A stretch of 64,000 nucleotides of DNA from Mucilaginibacter sp. PPCGB 2223 (GTDB lineage: Bacteria > Bacteroidota > Bacteroidia > Sphingobacteriales > Sphingobacteriaceae). The position numbers were made by a program, and so were the translations under genes. The stretch is from contig NZ_MDJS01000002.1 in the NCBI RefSeq assembly GCF_001705515.1, positions 744,001-808,000 of the forward strand, in the 5' to 3' direction. The first letter of the stretch is position 1, and each line of letters opens with the position of its first letter. Of the stretch, positions 55,239-63,755 are shown piece by piece. Below the pieces are notes generated by a model. The model was not told where the DNA came from. It saw only the letters and a program-made list of their open reading frames with translations, and did no database searches.

Positions 55239-55333
55239 AAACTATAGCCGCCATGCGCAAAATGCCCACACTATTGTTTTTTTAGTTTATGTTTGCGACA
55301 GCGTAGTTTATCTGCCGACCTTATTATAATTGA

Positions 55334-56305
55334 ATGCCGGGCATCGACGAAATAAAGAAACCCATAGCTGCCGAGATTGATGTATTTGAGGAGAAGTTTA
55401 AGGCCTCAATGCAAAGTAAGGTGCCGCTTCTCGACCGTATTACCCATTACATCGTAAAACGTAAAGGCAAACAGATCAGGCCCATGTTCGTGTTTCTTTC
55501 GGCCAGCGTTTGTGGTGGTATTAACGAATCGACCCACCGTGGCGCAGCTTTGGTTGAGCTGCTGCATACAGCTACTTTAGTGCACGACGACGTAGTTGAT
55601 AACTCCTATCAGCGGCGCGGATTTTTCTCCATCAACGCTTTATGGAAAAACAAGATAGCAGTTTTGGTTGGCGACTTTTTACTGTCGAAAGGCCTGCTGC
55701 TTTCTATCGAGAACGACGATTTTAAATTGCTTAAAATCGTATCGGAAGCGGTACGCCAGATGAGCGAAGGCGAACTGCTGCAGATAGAAAAGGTACGCCG
55801 CCTGGATATCGACGAGCCGGTATATTACGATGTGATCCGCCAAAAAACGGCTTCGCTTATTGCTTCCTGCTGTGCCTGCGGCGCGGCATCGTCGGGAGCG
55901 GATGAGGTTACTGTCGAAAAAATGCGCCTTTTTGGCGAAAAGATCGGTATCGCTTTCCAGATAAAGGATGATATGTTCGATTTTGGCACTGACGACGTGG
56001 GTAAGCCCCTTGGCATCGATATCAAGGAAAAAAAGATCACCCTGCCGCTCATCTACGCCCTGAATCATACGACCAAACCCGAAAAGCGCCGGATTGTTAA
56101 CCTGGTGAAAAACCATAACGATGAGCCGGACAAGATAGCCGAAATCATTAAATTTGTTAAAGATACCGGCGGCCTGCAATATGCCGAAAGCCAGATGAAG
56201 ATTTACCAGGACGATGCTTTCGCGATACTCAATACCTTCCCCGACAGCGAATCGCGGCGCTCGTTAGAACAACTGGTGCGCTACACTACCGAAAGAAATA
56301 AATAA
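55334..56305 (+). CDS. Trans polyprenyl diphosphate synthase
   Basis: 323 aa enzyme that extends allylic diphosphates with isopentenyl diphosphate, making the side chain of menaquinone. The first Asp-rich motif is LVHDDVVDNSYQRRG (Asp85, Asp86, Asp89) and the second QIKDDMFDFG. Substrate-binding KGKQIRPMFV is at about 45-53. The residue set before the first motif (LLHTATLVHDD, small residues at -4/-5) suggests a long-chain product, as in octaprenyl synthases. Followed at 7 bases by the terC-like gene. Confidence 0.93.
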   Translation: MPGIDEIKKPIAAEIDVFEEKFKASMQSKVPLLDRITHYIVKRKGKQIRPMFVFLSASVCGGINESTHRGAALVELLHTATLVHDDVVDNSYQRRGFFSINALWKNKIAVLVGDFLLSKGLLLSIENDDFKLLKIVSEAVRQMSEGELLQIEKVRRLDIDEPVYYDVIRQKTASLIASCCACGAASSGADEVTVEKMRLFGEKIGIAFQIKDDMFDFGTDDVGKPLGIDIKEKKITLPLIYALNHTTKPEKRRIVNLVKNHNDEPDKIAEIIKFVKDTGGLQYAESQMKIYQDDAFAILNTFPDSESRRSLEQLVRYTTERNK

Positions 56306-56312
56306 AAAGGAT

Positions 56313-57368
56313 ATGACAGGCGAAACGCTGTTTATCATCGGTTTCATGGTCTTTATCATAGCTATGCTGGCTATCGATCTGGGTTTGTTCTCCAAACCCG
56401 GCGAGCCGGTAAGTACCAAACATGCCCTCATCATGAGTGTGGTGTGGATAGCTTTTGCGCTTGGGTTTTATGGGCTGATATGGGCCTTTGGCGATAAACT
56501 GCATAATATCCAAAGTTTTGCCGATTTGCAGGCCGTTAATCTTCGCAACTTTCATCACCTTGCCTTAAACCCCGCTGATTTTGAAGGCAGCCTGGCCGCT
56601 TACCGCAACAACCTGTCGCTCGAATTTTTAACGGGCTACGTAGTAGAGTACGCACTTTCGGTGGATAATATTTTTGTGATCGTACTGATATTTACTGCCT
56701 TTACCGTAACACCGAAGCATTACCACAAAGTGCTGGTATGGGGCATTGCCGGCGCGGTTATCATGCGGTTTATCTTTGTTTTTGTAGGCGCAGCGCTGAT
56801 TGCCCGGTTCGAATGGGTACTGTACCTGTTCGGAGCGTTTTTGGTTTATACCGGTGTAATGATGTTTGTTAAGCGCAATAAAACCGAAGTTATCGATACC
56901 CAAAATCATAAAGTGGTTAAACTGGCGTCCAAATATTTTGCCGTACACCCGCAATTTGAAGGCGATCGTTTTTTTGTGACCATTGGCGCCCGGCGTATGA
57001 TGACACCCCTTTTCCTGGTATTGCTCATCATCGAGTTTACCGATCTGATCTTCGCTTTCGATTCGATACCGGCCGTTTTCTCAGTCACCAAGGATCCTTA
57101 CATCGTTTTCTTCTCCAACATCTTTGCCATCCTGGGGCTGCGGTCGATGTTCTTTTTGCTGGTGAATATTATCGATAAGTTCCATTACCTCAAGGTCGGC
57201 CTCGCGGTATTACTTACCTTTATCGGCGCCAAAATGCTGGCATCGCACTACGCCGAAGCTATCGGCCTCACCACTATGCGCTCACTTATTGTTATCTTGC
57301 TGGTGCTTGCTATCAGCATTGCAGCTTCGCTGGTTTTCCCTAAAAAGCAGGGCGGGCAAACTGTCTGA
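56313..57368 (+). CDS. TerC-family integral membrane protein
   Basis: 351 aa with nine or so helices. Signatures are GYVVEYALSVDNIFVIVLIF and IEFTDLIFAFDSIPAVFSVTKDPYIVFFSN, in which acidic residues within helices form a candidate metal path; AILGLRSMFFLL follows. TerC/Alx-type proteins export manganese or protect newly translocated metalloproteins, and were first linked to tellurite resistance. No ter cluster genes are nearby, so a housekeeping metal role is more likely. Confidence 0.92.
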   Translation: MTGETLFIIGFMVFIIAMLAIDLGLFSKPGEPVSTKHALIMSVVWIAFALGFYGLIWAFGDKLHNIQSFADLQAVNLRNFHHLALNPADFEGSLAAYRNNLSLEFLTGYVVEYALSVDNIFVIVLIFTAFTVTPKHYHKVLVWGIAGAVIMRFIFVFVGAALIARFEWVLYLFGAFLVYTGVMMFVKRNKTEVIDTQNHKVVKLASKYFAVHPQFEGDRFFVTIGARRMMTPLFLVLLIIEFTDLIFAFDSIPAVFSVTKDPYIVFFSNIFAILGLRSMFFLLVNIIDKFHYLKVGLAVLLTFIGAKMLASHYAEAIGLTTMRSLIVILLVLAISIAASLVFPKKQGGQTV

Positions 57369-57390
57369 AGCAAAACAGGTGATAAAAAAA

Positions 57391-57420
57391 TCCGAAATCC
57401 GAAATCCCAATTCCGAAATC
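57391..57420 (+). repeat. CCGAAATC tandem repeat, copy 1
   Basis: Three units TCCGAAATC, CGAAATC and TCCGAAATC lie just before the cdaA start. Two matching units lie at 58649-58664, so the repeat brackets cdaA and its downstream spacer. Confidence 0.7.
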
Positions 57421-57422
57421 AA

Positions 57423-58235
57423 ATGGCTAACTTCGTAACCATGCTGTTGATGGATCTGCACCTGTTCAAATTCCGGTTTTTCGATGTATTGGATATCATC
57501 ATCGTTGCCATTATTATTTACCAGCTGTATAATCTCATCAGGGGTACCATTGCCGCCAATATTTTTATCGGCATGGCACTCATCTGCGTGTTGTACTTTG
57601 TAGTGCGCGCCCTCGAAATGCCGCTGCTTACCCGCATCCTCGAAAACTTCATGAATGTGGGCATCCTTGCGCTCATTATCGTTTTTCAGCAGGAGATAAG
57701 GCGGTTTTTATTGCTGGTAGGTAAAAACGCCTCATTGCAGCGTAACAAAGCCTGGTGGCGTTATTTTTTTGGCAAAGCCGATGACGAACGGAACAACCTT
57801 GCCCGTATCAAACCCATCATCGACGCCTGCAAAAGCATGAAGCAAAGCCGTACCGGCGCGCTTATTGTTTTTGCCAAATATTACGACGAGCAATTTTATC
57901 AGAATAGCTGCGAAGTACTAGATGCCAAAATATCCAAACGCCTGCTCGAAAGTATCTTTCAAAAAAACAGCCCGCTGCACGATGGCGCTGTGGTTATAGC
58001 CGAGAACAAGATCAAATCGGCCAGTTGTATTTTGCCTTTGACTGATAATACCGACCTGCCGCCGCAATTTGGTTTGCGGCACCGCGCCGGTATCGGCGTG
58101 TCTGAGGCCAACGATGCCACGGCCCTCATCATCTCCGAAGAAACCGGCGAAATATCCTACGCCCGCCACGGTCGCGTAAAAATGAACATCAGCTTTGCCG
58201 AGCTGGAAAAGTTGCTGAATAAGGATTTTTATTGA
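57423..58235 (+). CDS. cdaA: Diadenylate cyclase CdaA
   Basis: 270 aa membrane enzyme that joins two ATP into the second messenger c-di-AMP. Three transmembrane helices occupy residues about 22-95, followed by the DAC (DisA_N) domain: LHDGAVVIAENKI with Asp-Gly-Ala at 187-189, ILPLTDNTDLPPQFGLRHRAG with RHR at 219-221, and ALIISEETGEISYARHG. All catalytic motifs are intact. In this phylum c-di-AMP controls osmolyte and cell-wall balance. No CdaR regulator gene is adjacent. The ATG at 57450 (MDLHLF) is an alternative start. Confidence 0.96.
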   Translation: MANFVTMLLMDLHLFKFRFFDVLDIIIVAIIIYQLYNLIRGTIAANIFIGMALICVLYFVVRALEMPLLTRILENFMNVGILALIIVFQQEIRRFLLLVGKNASLQRNKAWWRYFFGKADDERNNLARIKPIIDACKSMKQSRTGALIVFAKYYDEQFYQNSCEVLDAKISKRLLESIFQKNSPLHDGAVVIAENKIKSASCILPLTDNTDLPPQFGLRHRAGIGVSEANDATALIISEETGEISYARHGRVKMNISFAELEKLLNKDFY

Positions 58236-58460
58236 TGGCGGAATTCGGACGTCCGGTTCGGATTTGTTTTTAGTTTAGGGGCTAACAGTGCCTAAGGTAA
58301 CCTTGGTCCTAAAACCAGAAGTTTAGGGATATATATTGAGCAATTGTTGTTCGGGTAGTAATACTTTTAGGAAATGGTGCGTAAGGCTTGTCATTTTGAG
58401 TTTATCAAAGAACAGTGCGTTGGGCTGACTTTTAACTCTCGACTCAAGGCTTTCTTTTTT

Positions 58461-58569
58461 AGGGCGTTGCCTCCGGCCGGGCTGTACCTGCCCGTCCGGC
58501 AGGCGGGCGCTCATACTGCACCTGGCATTAGCCGCGGGCCGGTATCCCTGCCTGCCGGCAGGCAGGGCG
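58461..58569 (-). repeat. Dispersed intergenic repeat, copy B, with palindromes
   Basis: Reverse complement matches copy A at 34261-34345: AGGGAT, ACCGGCC, GGCTAATGCC, AGTATGAGCG and CAACGCCCT in the same order. Copy B also carries a perfect 22-base palindrome at 58546-58567 (centre GCCGGC) and a second CCTGCC/GGCAGG hairpin at 58487-58503. It fills most of the 427-base gap between the convergent cdaA and aminopeptidase genes, whose left half (58236-58460) shows nothing else. Confidence 0.75.
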
Positions 58570-58605
58570 TTTCCATCCCTACTGCAAAATAAACACAACA
58601 AAAAA

Positions 58606-58630
58606 GCCCCGAAGCATTAAACCTCAGGGC
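58606..58630 (-). terminator. Terminator of aminopeptidase gene
   Basis: GCCCCGAAG (58606-58614) pairs with CCTCAGGGC (58622-58630) including wobble pairs. On the minus strand six T follow. Confidence 0.7.
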
Positions 58631-58648
58631 CGATATCAAATCACACTA

Positions 58649-58664
58649 TCCGAAATCCGAAATC
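58649..58664 (+). repeat. CCGAAATC tandem repeat, copy 2
   Basis: TCCGAAATC and CGAAATC in tandem, touching the stop codon of the aminopeptidase gene. Same units as at 57391-57420. Confidence 0.65.
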
Positions 58665-61182
58665 ACTTCTTACCTAACTCATCAATACAATCGCCAATGT
58701 ATTTAACCAGTTGCTGCAATTGCTGCTGTTGTGTGCCGGTAGCACTTTTAGCCTGTTCTTCTTTTTGGGTGCGCAGGCCCTCCAACTGGCCGCTGATGTA
58801 GGTAGCCGCGCCGAAGGCTTTATAGCGTATGCCGGTTTCTTTCAGGTCGGTAACTCCCTCGGTAACCAGTTTAGGGTTGTTTATTTTAACCAGTAGCTTC
58901 ACATAATCGGGTATCGTATTAAATTTTTGCTGCACACCTGCGTTCCTGAAGCTCTTGGCTATGAACGGGAACTCGGCCTCACCGCCATGCGTCATATACA
59001 ATTTTGTAATAGCCGCCGTTAAAGCTCCACCGTTATCTGCCTCCAGGTTTTTAGCTATTTTGAGTGCATTATCAGGTTCAAAGGCTGCTATGCCATTTAG
59101 CGCAGCGCCCTGAACCGCGTACGACGGGCTGTTGATGGCAGCCTTGAACAAAGGCACGTTGTTCTGGTCGTTTAGTTTAACCAGCACATTAATAGCGGCT
59201 GCTCTTACCAAGGTTTTCGGGTCGCTTTTGATGATCTCGGTTAACACCGGCAAAGCTGCACTGCGTACATCGGCATTGCTTAGGTTGATAGCGTTGATGG
59301 CCCTGATGCGGAGGTTGAAATACTTATCCTTCAACGCAGCCAGCATCACTTTCTGCGCGCCATCGTTATCCTGGTGCGTTGCGGCCATGTTGATCGCTTC
59401 TAAACGGTCGAGGAACAGCGGCGCGTTCGAATACTGGAACACATATTCTTCCAGTGTCTTATTATCTGTCTTCTGGCAAAGCAAAATCTTATCGCCGTCG
59501 ACATTTACCAGGTCGGGTTTGCTATCCGATGTAAATGTCAGCGTATCGGCGCGGTTGCGCAGCCAAACTTTGTGGCGTGTTTTTTTTCCGCCGGCATAAA
59601 TATCAACCGCTATGGGCAAAGTAAAGGCATTGGCCTGTTGGGTTTGCTGTACATAAACAGTTTGGGTATGACTGGCAGCGTCCCACTTATAATCGATTTT
59701 TAACTCCGGGTGACCGGGGCCGTAATACCACTGGTTAAAATACCAGTTCAAATCCTGGCCGCTGGCTTGTTCAAGCGCCAAGCGTAGTTGCTGCGCCTCG
59801 CCATTGCCAAAGGCGTTTTGTGTAAGATAAATGTGCAGACCTTTAAAGAATACCTCGTTACCCAGATAATTGCGCAGCATGTTTAAGATACGGCCGCCCT
59901 TTTCGTAGGTCACGGCGTCAAAAACATCCTCTTTATCGTGGTAGTAAAAACGCACCAGGTTTTTGGTTTTGTTGCCTGCCGGGCGCAGGTATTTCTGCAT
60001 GGCCTGATAGTTTACCTCATCGCCGGCATCCTTGCCGTGTTTGTACTCGGCCCAAAGGGTTTCGCTCAAATCGGCGAACGACTCGTTTACAGTAATGTTG
60101 CTCCAGCTTTCGGTCGTTACATAATCGCCGAACCACTGGTGGAAAAGCTCGTGCACAATGTCGGTTTCGCTTTCGGGCTTGCCGTCAACCAGTTCGTGGC
60201 GGGTGGCCTGTACCTGTTGGCCGTGCAGGGTAGCGGTGGTGTTCTCCATGGCGCCGCTCACATAATCGCGGACCACAATTTGGGAGTATTTGTTCCAGGG
60301 GTATTCAATACCTAATATCTTCGAGTAAAAGGCCATCGCCTCAGGTGTAAAACCAAAAATATCCTTCGCATAGGGCGCATATTTAGGTTCCAGGTAATAG
60401 CTTACTTCTTTATTGTGCCATTTGTCCTTATAGATCTTAAAATCGCCGACGGCCATCATAAACAGGTATGGCGAGTGCGGCAGGTCCATCTTCCAGGTAT
60501 CGGTACGCAGGCCATTGCCGGCAGGTTTTTGCGATACCAGCTTACCGTTTGATAGCGTAACATATTTGGCAGGCACCGTCATGGCTATCTCTTCGGTGGT
60601 TTTTTGATTCGGCTTATCGATGGTAGGGAACCAGGCCGATGAGGCCTCGGTTTCGCCCTGCGTCCATATCTGGATGGGTTTATCCTTGTCTGCCCCATCA
60701 GGGTTGATAAAATACAGGCCCTTGGCATCGTTAATGGCGGCGCTGCCCTGCACTTTCAGCTCATCAGGTTTTGAAGTATAATCGATGTATACCGTGTAAT
60801 TTTCATTAGGCAGATATTTTTTATCGAGAGTGATCGCCAGCGAAAGGCTGTCATAACTAAACTTTAAAGGGTAATTTTTACCCCCCTTCACGATGGAGAT
60901 GTTATGAATATCCATGCCTTTGGCATCAAGCCGGAGCGAATCGGTAGCGTAGGCGCGGGGTTTCAGTGTCACCCATTCCTTGCCGTACATATAGCGCTTT
61001 TTATAATCAAAGCGAACGGCCAGTTTGGTATGTACCAGGTCGTTGATCTTTGGCGCAGTGGCGCGGTAGATCTTCATCAGCGGGTCGTCCGGTTTTTGTT
61101 GCTGCGCATTTGCCGCGAGCTGGCAAACGGATAGGAGCAGGGTTGCGCCCCAGAACAAGGTGCGCGGTCTGTTAATTGTCAT
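58663..61182 (-). CDS. M1-family aminopeptidase with HEAT-repeat tail
   Basis: 839 aa periplasmic zinc aminopeptidase; signal peptide near LLLSVCQLAANAQ. GAMENTT (310-316) binds the peptide N-terminus. HELFHQWFGDYVT gives His344, Glu345 and His348, and NITVNESFADL gives the third ligand Glu367, 19 residues after His348 as in family M1. The C-terminal third (about 590-820) is built of HEAT-like repeats (RAAAINVLVKLNDQNNVPLFK, AVQGAALNGIAAFEPDNALK). Removes N-terminal residues from peptides during nutrient uptake. Single-gene unit, divergent from the peroxiredoxin-like gene. Confidence 0.95.
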   Translation of the reverse strand: MTINRPRTLFWGATLLLSVCQLAANAQQQKPDDPLMKIYRATAPKINDLVHTKLAVRFDYKKRYMYGKEWVTLKPRAYATDSLRLDAKGMDIHNISIVKGGKNYPLKFSYDSLSLAITLDKKYLPNENYTVYIDYTSKPDELKVQGSAAINDAKGLYFINPDGADKDKPIQIWTQGETEASSAWFPTIDKPNQKTTEEIAMTVPAKYVTLSNGKLVSQKPAGNGLRTDTWKMDLPHSPYLFMMAVGDFKIYKDKWHNKEVSYYLEPKYAPYAKDIFGFTPEAMAFYSKILGIEYPWNKYSQIVVRDYVSGAMENTTATLHGQQVQATRHELVDGKPESETDIVHELFHQWFGDYVTTESWSNITVNESFADLSETLWAEYKHGKDAGDEVNYQAMQKYLRPAGNKTKNLVRFYYHDKEDVFDAVTYEKGGRILNMLRNYLGNEVFFKGLHIYLTQNAFGNGEAQQLRLALEQASGQDLNWYFNQWYYGPGHPELKIDYKWDAASHTQTVYVQQTQQANAFTLPIAVDIYAGGKKTRHKVWLRNRADTLTFTSDSKPDLVNVDGDKILLCQKTDNKTLEEYVFQYSNAPLFLDRLEAINMAATHQDNDGAQKVMLAALKDKYFNLRIRAINAINLSNADVRSAALPVLTEIIKSDPKTLVRAAAINVLVKLNDQNNVPLFKAAINSPSYAVQGAALNGIAAFEPDNALKIAKNLEADNGGALTAAITKLYMTHGGEAEFPFIAKSFRNAGVQQKFNTIPDYVKLLVKINNPKLVTEGVTDLKETGIRYKAFGAATYISGQLEGLRTQKEEQAKSATGTQQQQLQQLVKYIGDCIDELGKK

Positions 61183-61324
61183 TGTCGGTCAGTTATATAT
61201 CATTCAAAGTAAGTAAGATTTTTTGAAAAATAATGGGTCGCGATCACTTTAATTCGCTCTCTGATGTAAGGCTATACCTGTGATATCGACTAAGCGGGTA
61301 TATAATCATCAAACCATTCAGAAA

Positions 61325-61909
61325 ATGAATAACAAAAAGTACTTTTTATTTGTTGCCGCTTTTTTGTTAACGGCAAATTTATTCGCGCAAAGCGGGCTTA
61401 AAAAAGGAGCCGAAGCGCCTGCATTCTCAGCTAAAGATAATTCGGGTAAAACCGTCGATCTGAAAAGCTTGCTCAAATCGCACAAAGCGGTGGTGCTGTT
61501 TTTTTACCGCGGCCAATGGTGCCCTTTTTGCAATAAGCAAATGCAGCATCTGCAGGATTCGTTACAACTGCTTACCGCCAAAGGTGCCTATGTAGTAGGT
61601 GTAACACCAGAAACCGGCGAAAATATCGACAAAACCCGCGAAAAAACACATGCTTCGTTTTCGCTGATACACGATGAAAGCTATAAGATTATGAAAGCTT
61701 ACGATGTAGATTATAAGGTCGACGATCAGCTATATGGTAAATTAAAAGGCTATGGCATCGACCTGGAAAAGGGCAATGGCAATACCGACCATGTGTTGCC
61801 GGTACCGGCTACCTACATTATCAACAGTTCGGGCAAGATCATATTTGCGCATTTTGATAAGGATTACACCAAAAGGCCATCTGTAAGCCAGATGCTGCAG
61901 GTATTGTAA
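61325..61909 (+). CDS. Secreted peroxiredoxin/thioredoxin-like protein
   Basis: 194 aa AhpC/TSA-fold protein with signal peptide (YFLFVAAFLLTANLFAQ). KKGAEAPAFSAKDNSGKTVDL is the standard start and FFYRGQWCPFCNKQM carries Cys66 and Cys69 in a CxxC pair, typical of atypical periplasmic peroxiredoxins of Bacteroidota; the peroxidatic TxxC of classic 2-Cys types is replaced by QWCPFC. Probably reduces peroxides or disulfides outside the cytoplasm. The frame extends to 61280 but ATG at 61325 begins the signal peptide. Confidence 0.92.
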   Translation: MNNKKYFLFVAAFLLTANLFAQSGLKKGAEAPAFSAKDNSGKTVDLKSLLKSHKAVVLFFYRGQWCPFCNKQMQHLQDSLQLLTAKGAYVVGVTPETGENIDKTREKTHASFSLIHDESYKIMKAYDVDYKVDDQLYGKLKGYGIDLEKGNGNTDHVLPVPATYIINSSGKIIFAHFDKDYTKRPSVSQMLQVL

Positions 61910-61933
61910 CCGGATATTCTGACCTGCAATGTG

Positions 61934-61969
61934 GCCCGGTGTGTTTATCATACCGGGCTTGTTTTTTTA
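61934..61969 (+). terminator. Terminator of peroxiredoxin-like gene
   Basis: GCCCGGT (61934-61940) and ACCGGGC (61952-61958), extended by three more pairs, followed by TTGTTTTTTT. Confidence 0.9.
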
Positions 61970-62035
61970 TATAAAAACCATTGCCGACCCAGCGACTTGA
62001 CTCTGGTTTCCGAAGTAGGGGTATAAACCAGTTTT

Positions 62036-62233
62036 ATGAAAATTTTTTTTGTAGTGCTCGGGGCCATGATAACGCTATCGGTTATTGTTTTATTGGCGGC
62101 ATTATTCGGCATCATGTTTTCTGACCCCCAGTCGCTCTTCCCGGTAATAAAATTGCTGTTTGCACTGCTTGCAGCCTTATGTACAATATTCGTGGTCGTG
62201 CTATGCCTTAATCCGCACGGAAAACGCAGGTAA
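62036..62233 (+). CDS. Small two-helix membrane protein
   Basis: 65 aa, almost entirely two hydrophobic helices (VVLGAMITLSVIVLLAALFGIMF and LFALLAALCTIFVVVLCL) joined by a short polar turn and ending in a basic NPHGKRR tail. The topology and composition make it plausible as a real small membrane protein, but no family is recognised. It lies between a clear terminator and the convergent DUF3943 gene. Confidence 0.45.
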   Translation: MKIFFVVLGAMITLSVIVLLAALFGIMFSDPQSLFPVIKLLFALLAALCTIFVVVLCLNPHGKRR

Positions 62234-62244
62234 ACCCGGTGCTC

Positions 62245-63681
62245 TTAAAGGCTGGTGGTATATCTGGCGGATATCCGTATATAAGGATAGGTTTTATCCA
62301 CATCATTATAACTTTTAAACTCGCCGTGCAGGTTAAATTTACCCGCTTCGGCACCTACCAGGAAATGTTTGATTACCCTTACGGCCAGCTCATTGGTATA
62401 AGCCTGTAAAAAATAGTGCGAAGGGTTGCCGTTGATGGTATGCATCCAGCCGCCGCGATAGTTGACGTTAAAAAACACCCTGTTCACGATCACTATACCA
62501 CCACCGGCATTAAAAGCAAAACCGGGGCCGTAATCGTAATTGCGGTTGCCGTGCATGTATGCATCGGGTATGGCGGCTAAAAGTACCGGCCCCAGCCCCA
62601 ATGCCGAGTTGAGCTTGATTTTTGTGGATACCGTGTCTTCGGTATAAAGGTTCATCTTAACGCTTTGCGCACCGTAAAAAAATGCTTCGTTACGGATATA
62701 ATCATAATTTGCTGATAAGATTGCCAGGTTTTTGATCTTTTCGGTATAGATCTTCCAACCGGTTAATGATCCGTAAACAGACACCACGTTTACCTTGGAG
62801 CTATCGTCCTGCCCGAACTCGGTATTGATAGAAATATTGGTAAAAGGTTTTTTGAAATTGATGTAAGGGCTGCCGTATTGCATTTTGATATGCCCGTACC
62901 AGCCGTAACGGTTACTGGTAAAAAGCCCCGAGCCGTTAGTGTTGAACTGCCGTATACCCATATCAAATTCGGCAACCACTTTCGACGAATCGTAATCGGG
63001 CGCGTTGTTCATCACTTTGCCCCATTTCCCGTCAATAATGCGGTTCAGCCCGTTCATCGGGTCTACCAGTAATGCCAGCACCTCGCGTACCTGCCGTTTA
63101 AAGCCACGGCTACGGTTATTGATGATCCTGTTGGATAAACGATAAGTCATCTCCCCGAGCACGATACCGCCAAAACTGGTGTTGATAAAATCGTTAGGTG
63201 CGGGGGCCTGGTTCTCGGCGGCTGTTTCCCAGATATAACTTCCTACTACTGCTGCCGGCGCCGACTGCCAGAAACTGTACCCGTTGGTGCGGAACGCATT
63301 GAAAAAATAGCTGCCGTGATAGGGGTGGCCAAATTGGTTGGTTTGAAAGTTATCATCATCAAACGCCCAACTGCCAGGATTTAAGTGCTGCACTACAGTT
63401 TTAAAGGATATACGGGCATAATCGGCATTTTTGAGATAGCGGTCCCAGGTCCAGGGTAATACCTCTACCATGCCCAGCTCCATTGCCGCCCTACCAAAAT
63501 TTTTATGATCGAACGAGGCCCGGTTATGCTGCCGCCTTGCCCTGCGCGAGGTATCTGCCTTTAACTGCGGGATATCAAACGGCGTTTGAGCTTCGGCACA
63601 AATGAATATAAAGCAGAACAGCAAAGCCAGGAAAGAGGATTTGGTCAGGATTGCTTTTGTGAAATAAGGACAGGCCGGCAT
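62245..63681 (-). CDS. DUF3943-family outer-membrane protein
   Basis: 478 aa with signal peptide (FLALLFCFIFICAEAQT). The motifs NQFGHPYHGSYFFNAFRTNGYSFW and SFGGIVLGEMTYRLSNRI are characteristic of the DUF3943 domain, followed by beta-strand-rich sequence ending in ISARYTTSL, consistent with a barrel. Function unknown; some relatives are annotated as putative outer-membrane lipid or glycan-handling proteins, without proof. The upstream neighbour is a basic-secretory-protein homologue in the same direction, 75 bases away. Confidence 0.8.
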   Translation of the reverse strand: MPACPYFTKAILTKSSFLALLFCFIFICAEAQTPFDIPQLKADTSRRARRQHNRASFDHKNFGRAAMELGMVEVLPWTWDRYLKNADYARISFKTVVQHLNPGSWAFDDDNFQTNQFGHPYHGSYFFNAFRTNGYSFWQSAPAAVVGSYIWETAAENQAPAPNDFINTSFGGIVLGEMTYRLSNRIINNRSRGFKRQVREVLALLVDPMNGLNRIIDGKWGKVMNNAPDYDSSKVVAEFDMGIRQFNTNGSGLFTSNRYGWYGHIKMQYGSPYINFKKPFTNISINTEFGQDDSSKVNVVSVYGSLTGWKIYTEKIKNLAILSANYDYIRNEAFFYGAQSVKMNLYTEDTVSTKIKLNSALGLGPVLLAAIPDAYMHGNRNYDYGPGFAFNAGGGIVIVNRVFFNVNYRGGWMHTINGNPSHYFLQAYTNELAVRVIKHFLVGAEAGKFNLHGEFKSYNDVDKTYPYIRISARYTTSL

Positions 63682-63755
63682 CTGATAGCAGTTAACAGTT
63701 AAGTTAAAAGATTATCCATGCCGGTTTTGTTTTTCATCTGCATGTAAATAAACGG

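Noticed and set aside
56313-57368. Tellurite-resistance operon
   Set aside because: Only a TerC-family gene is present, without terABDEZ neighbours; it sits among housekeeping genes.
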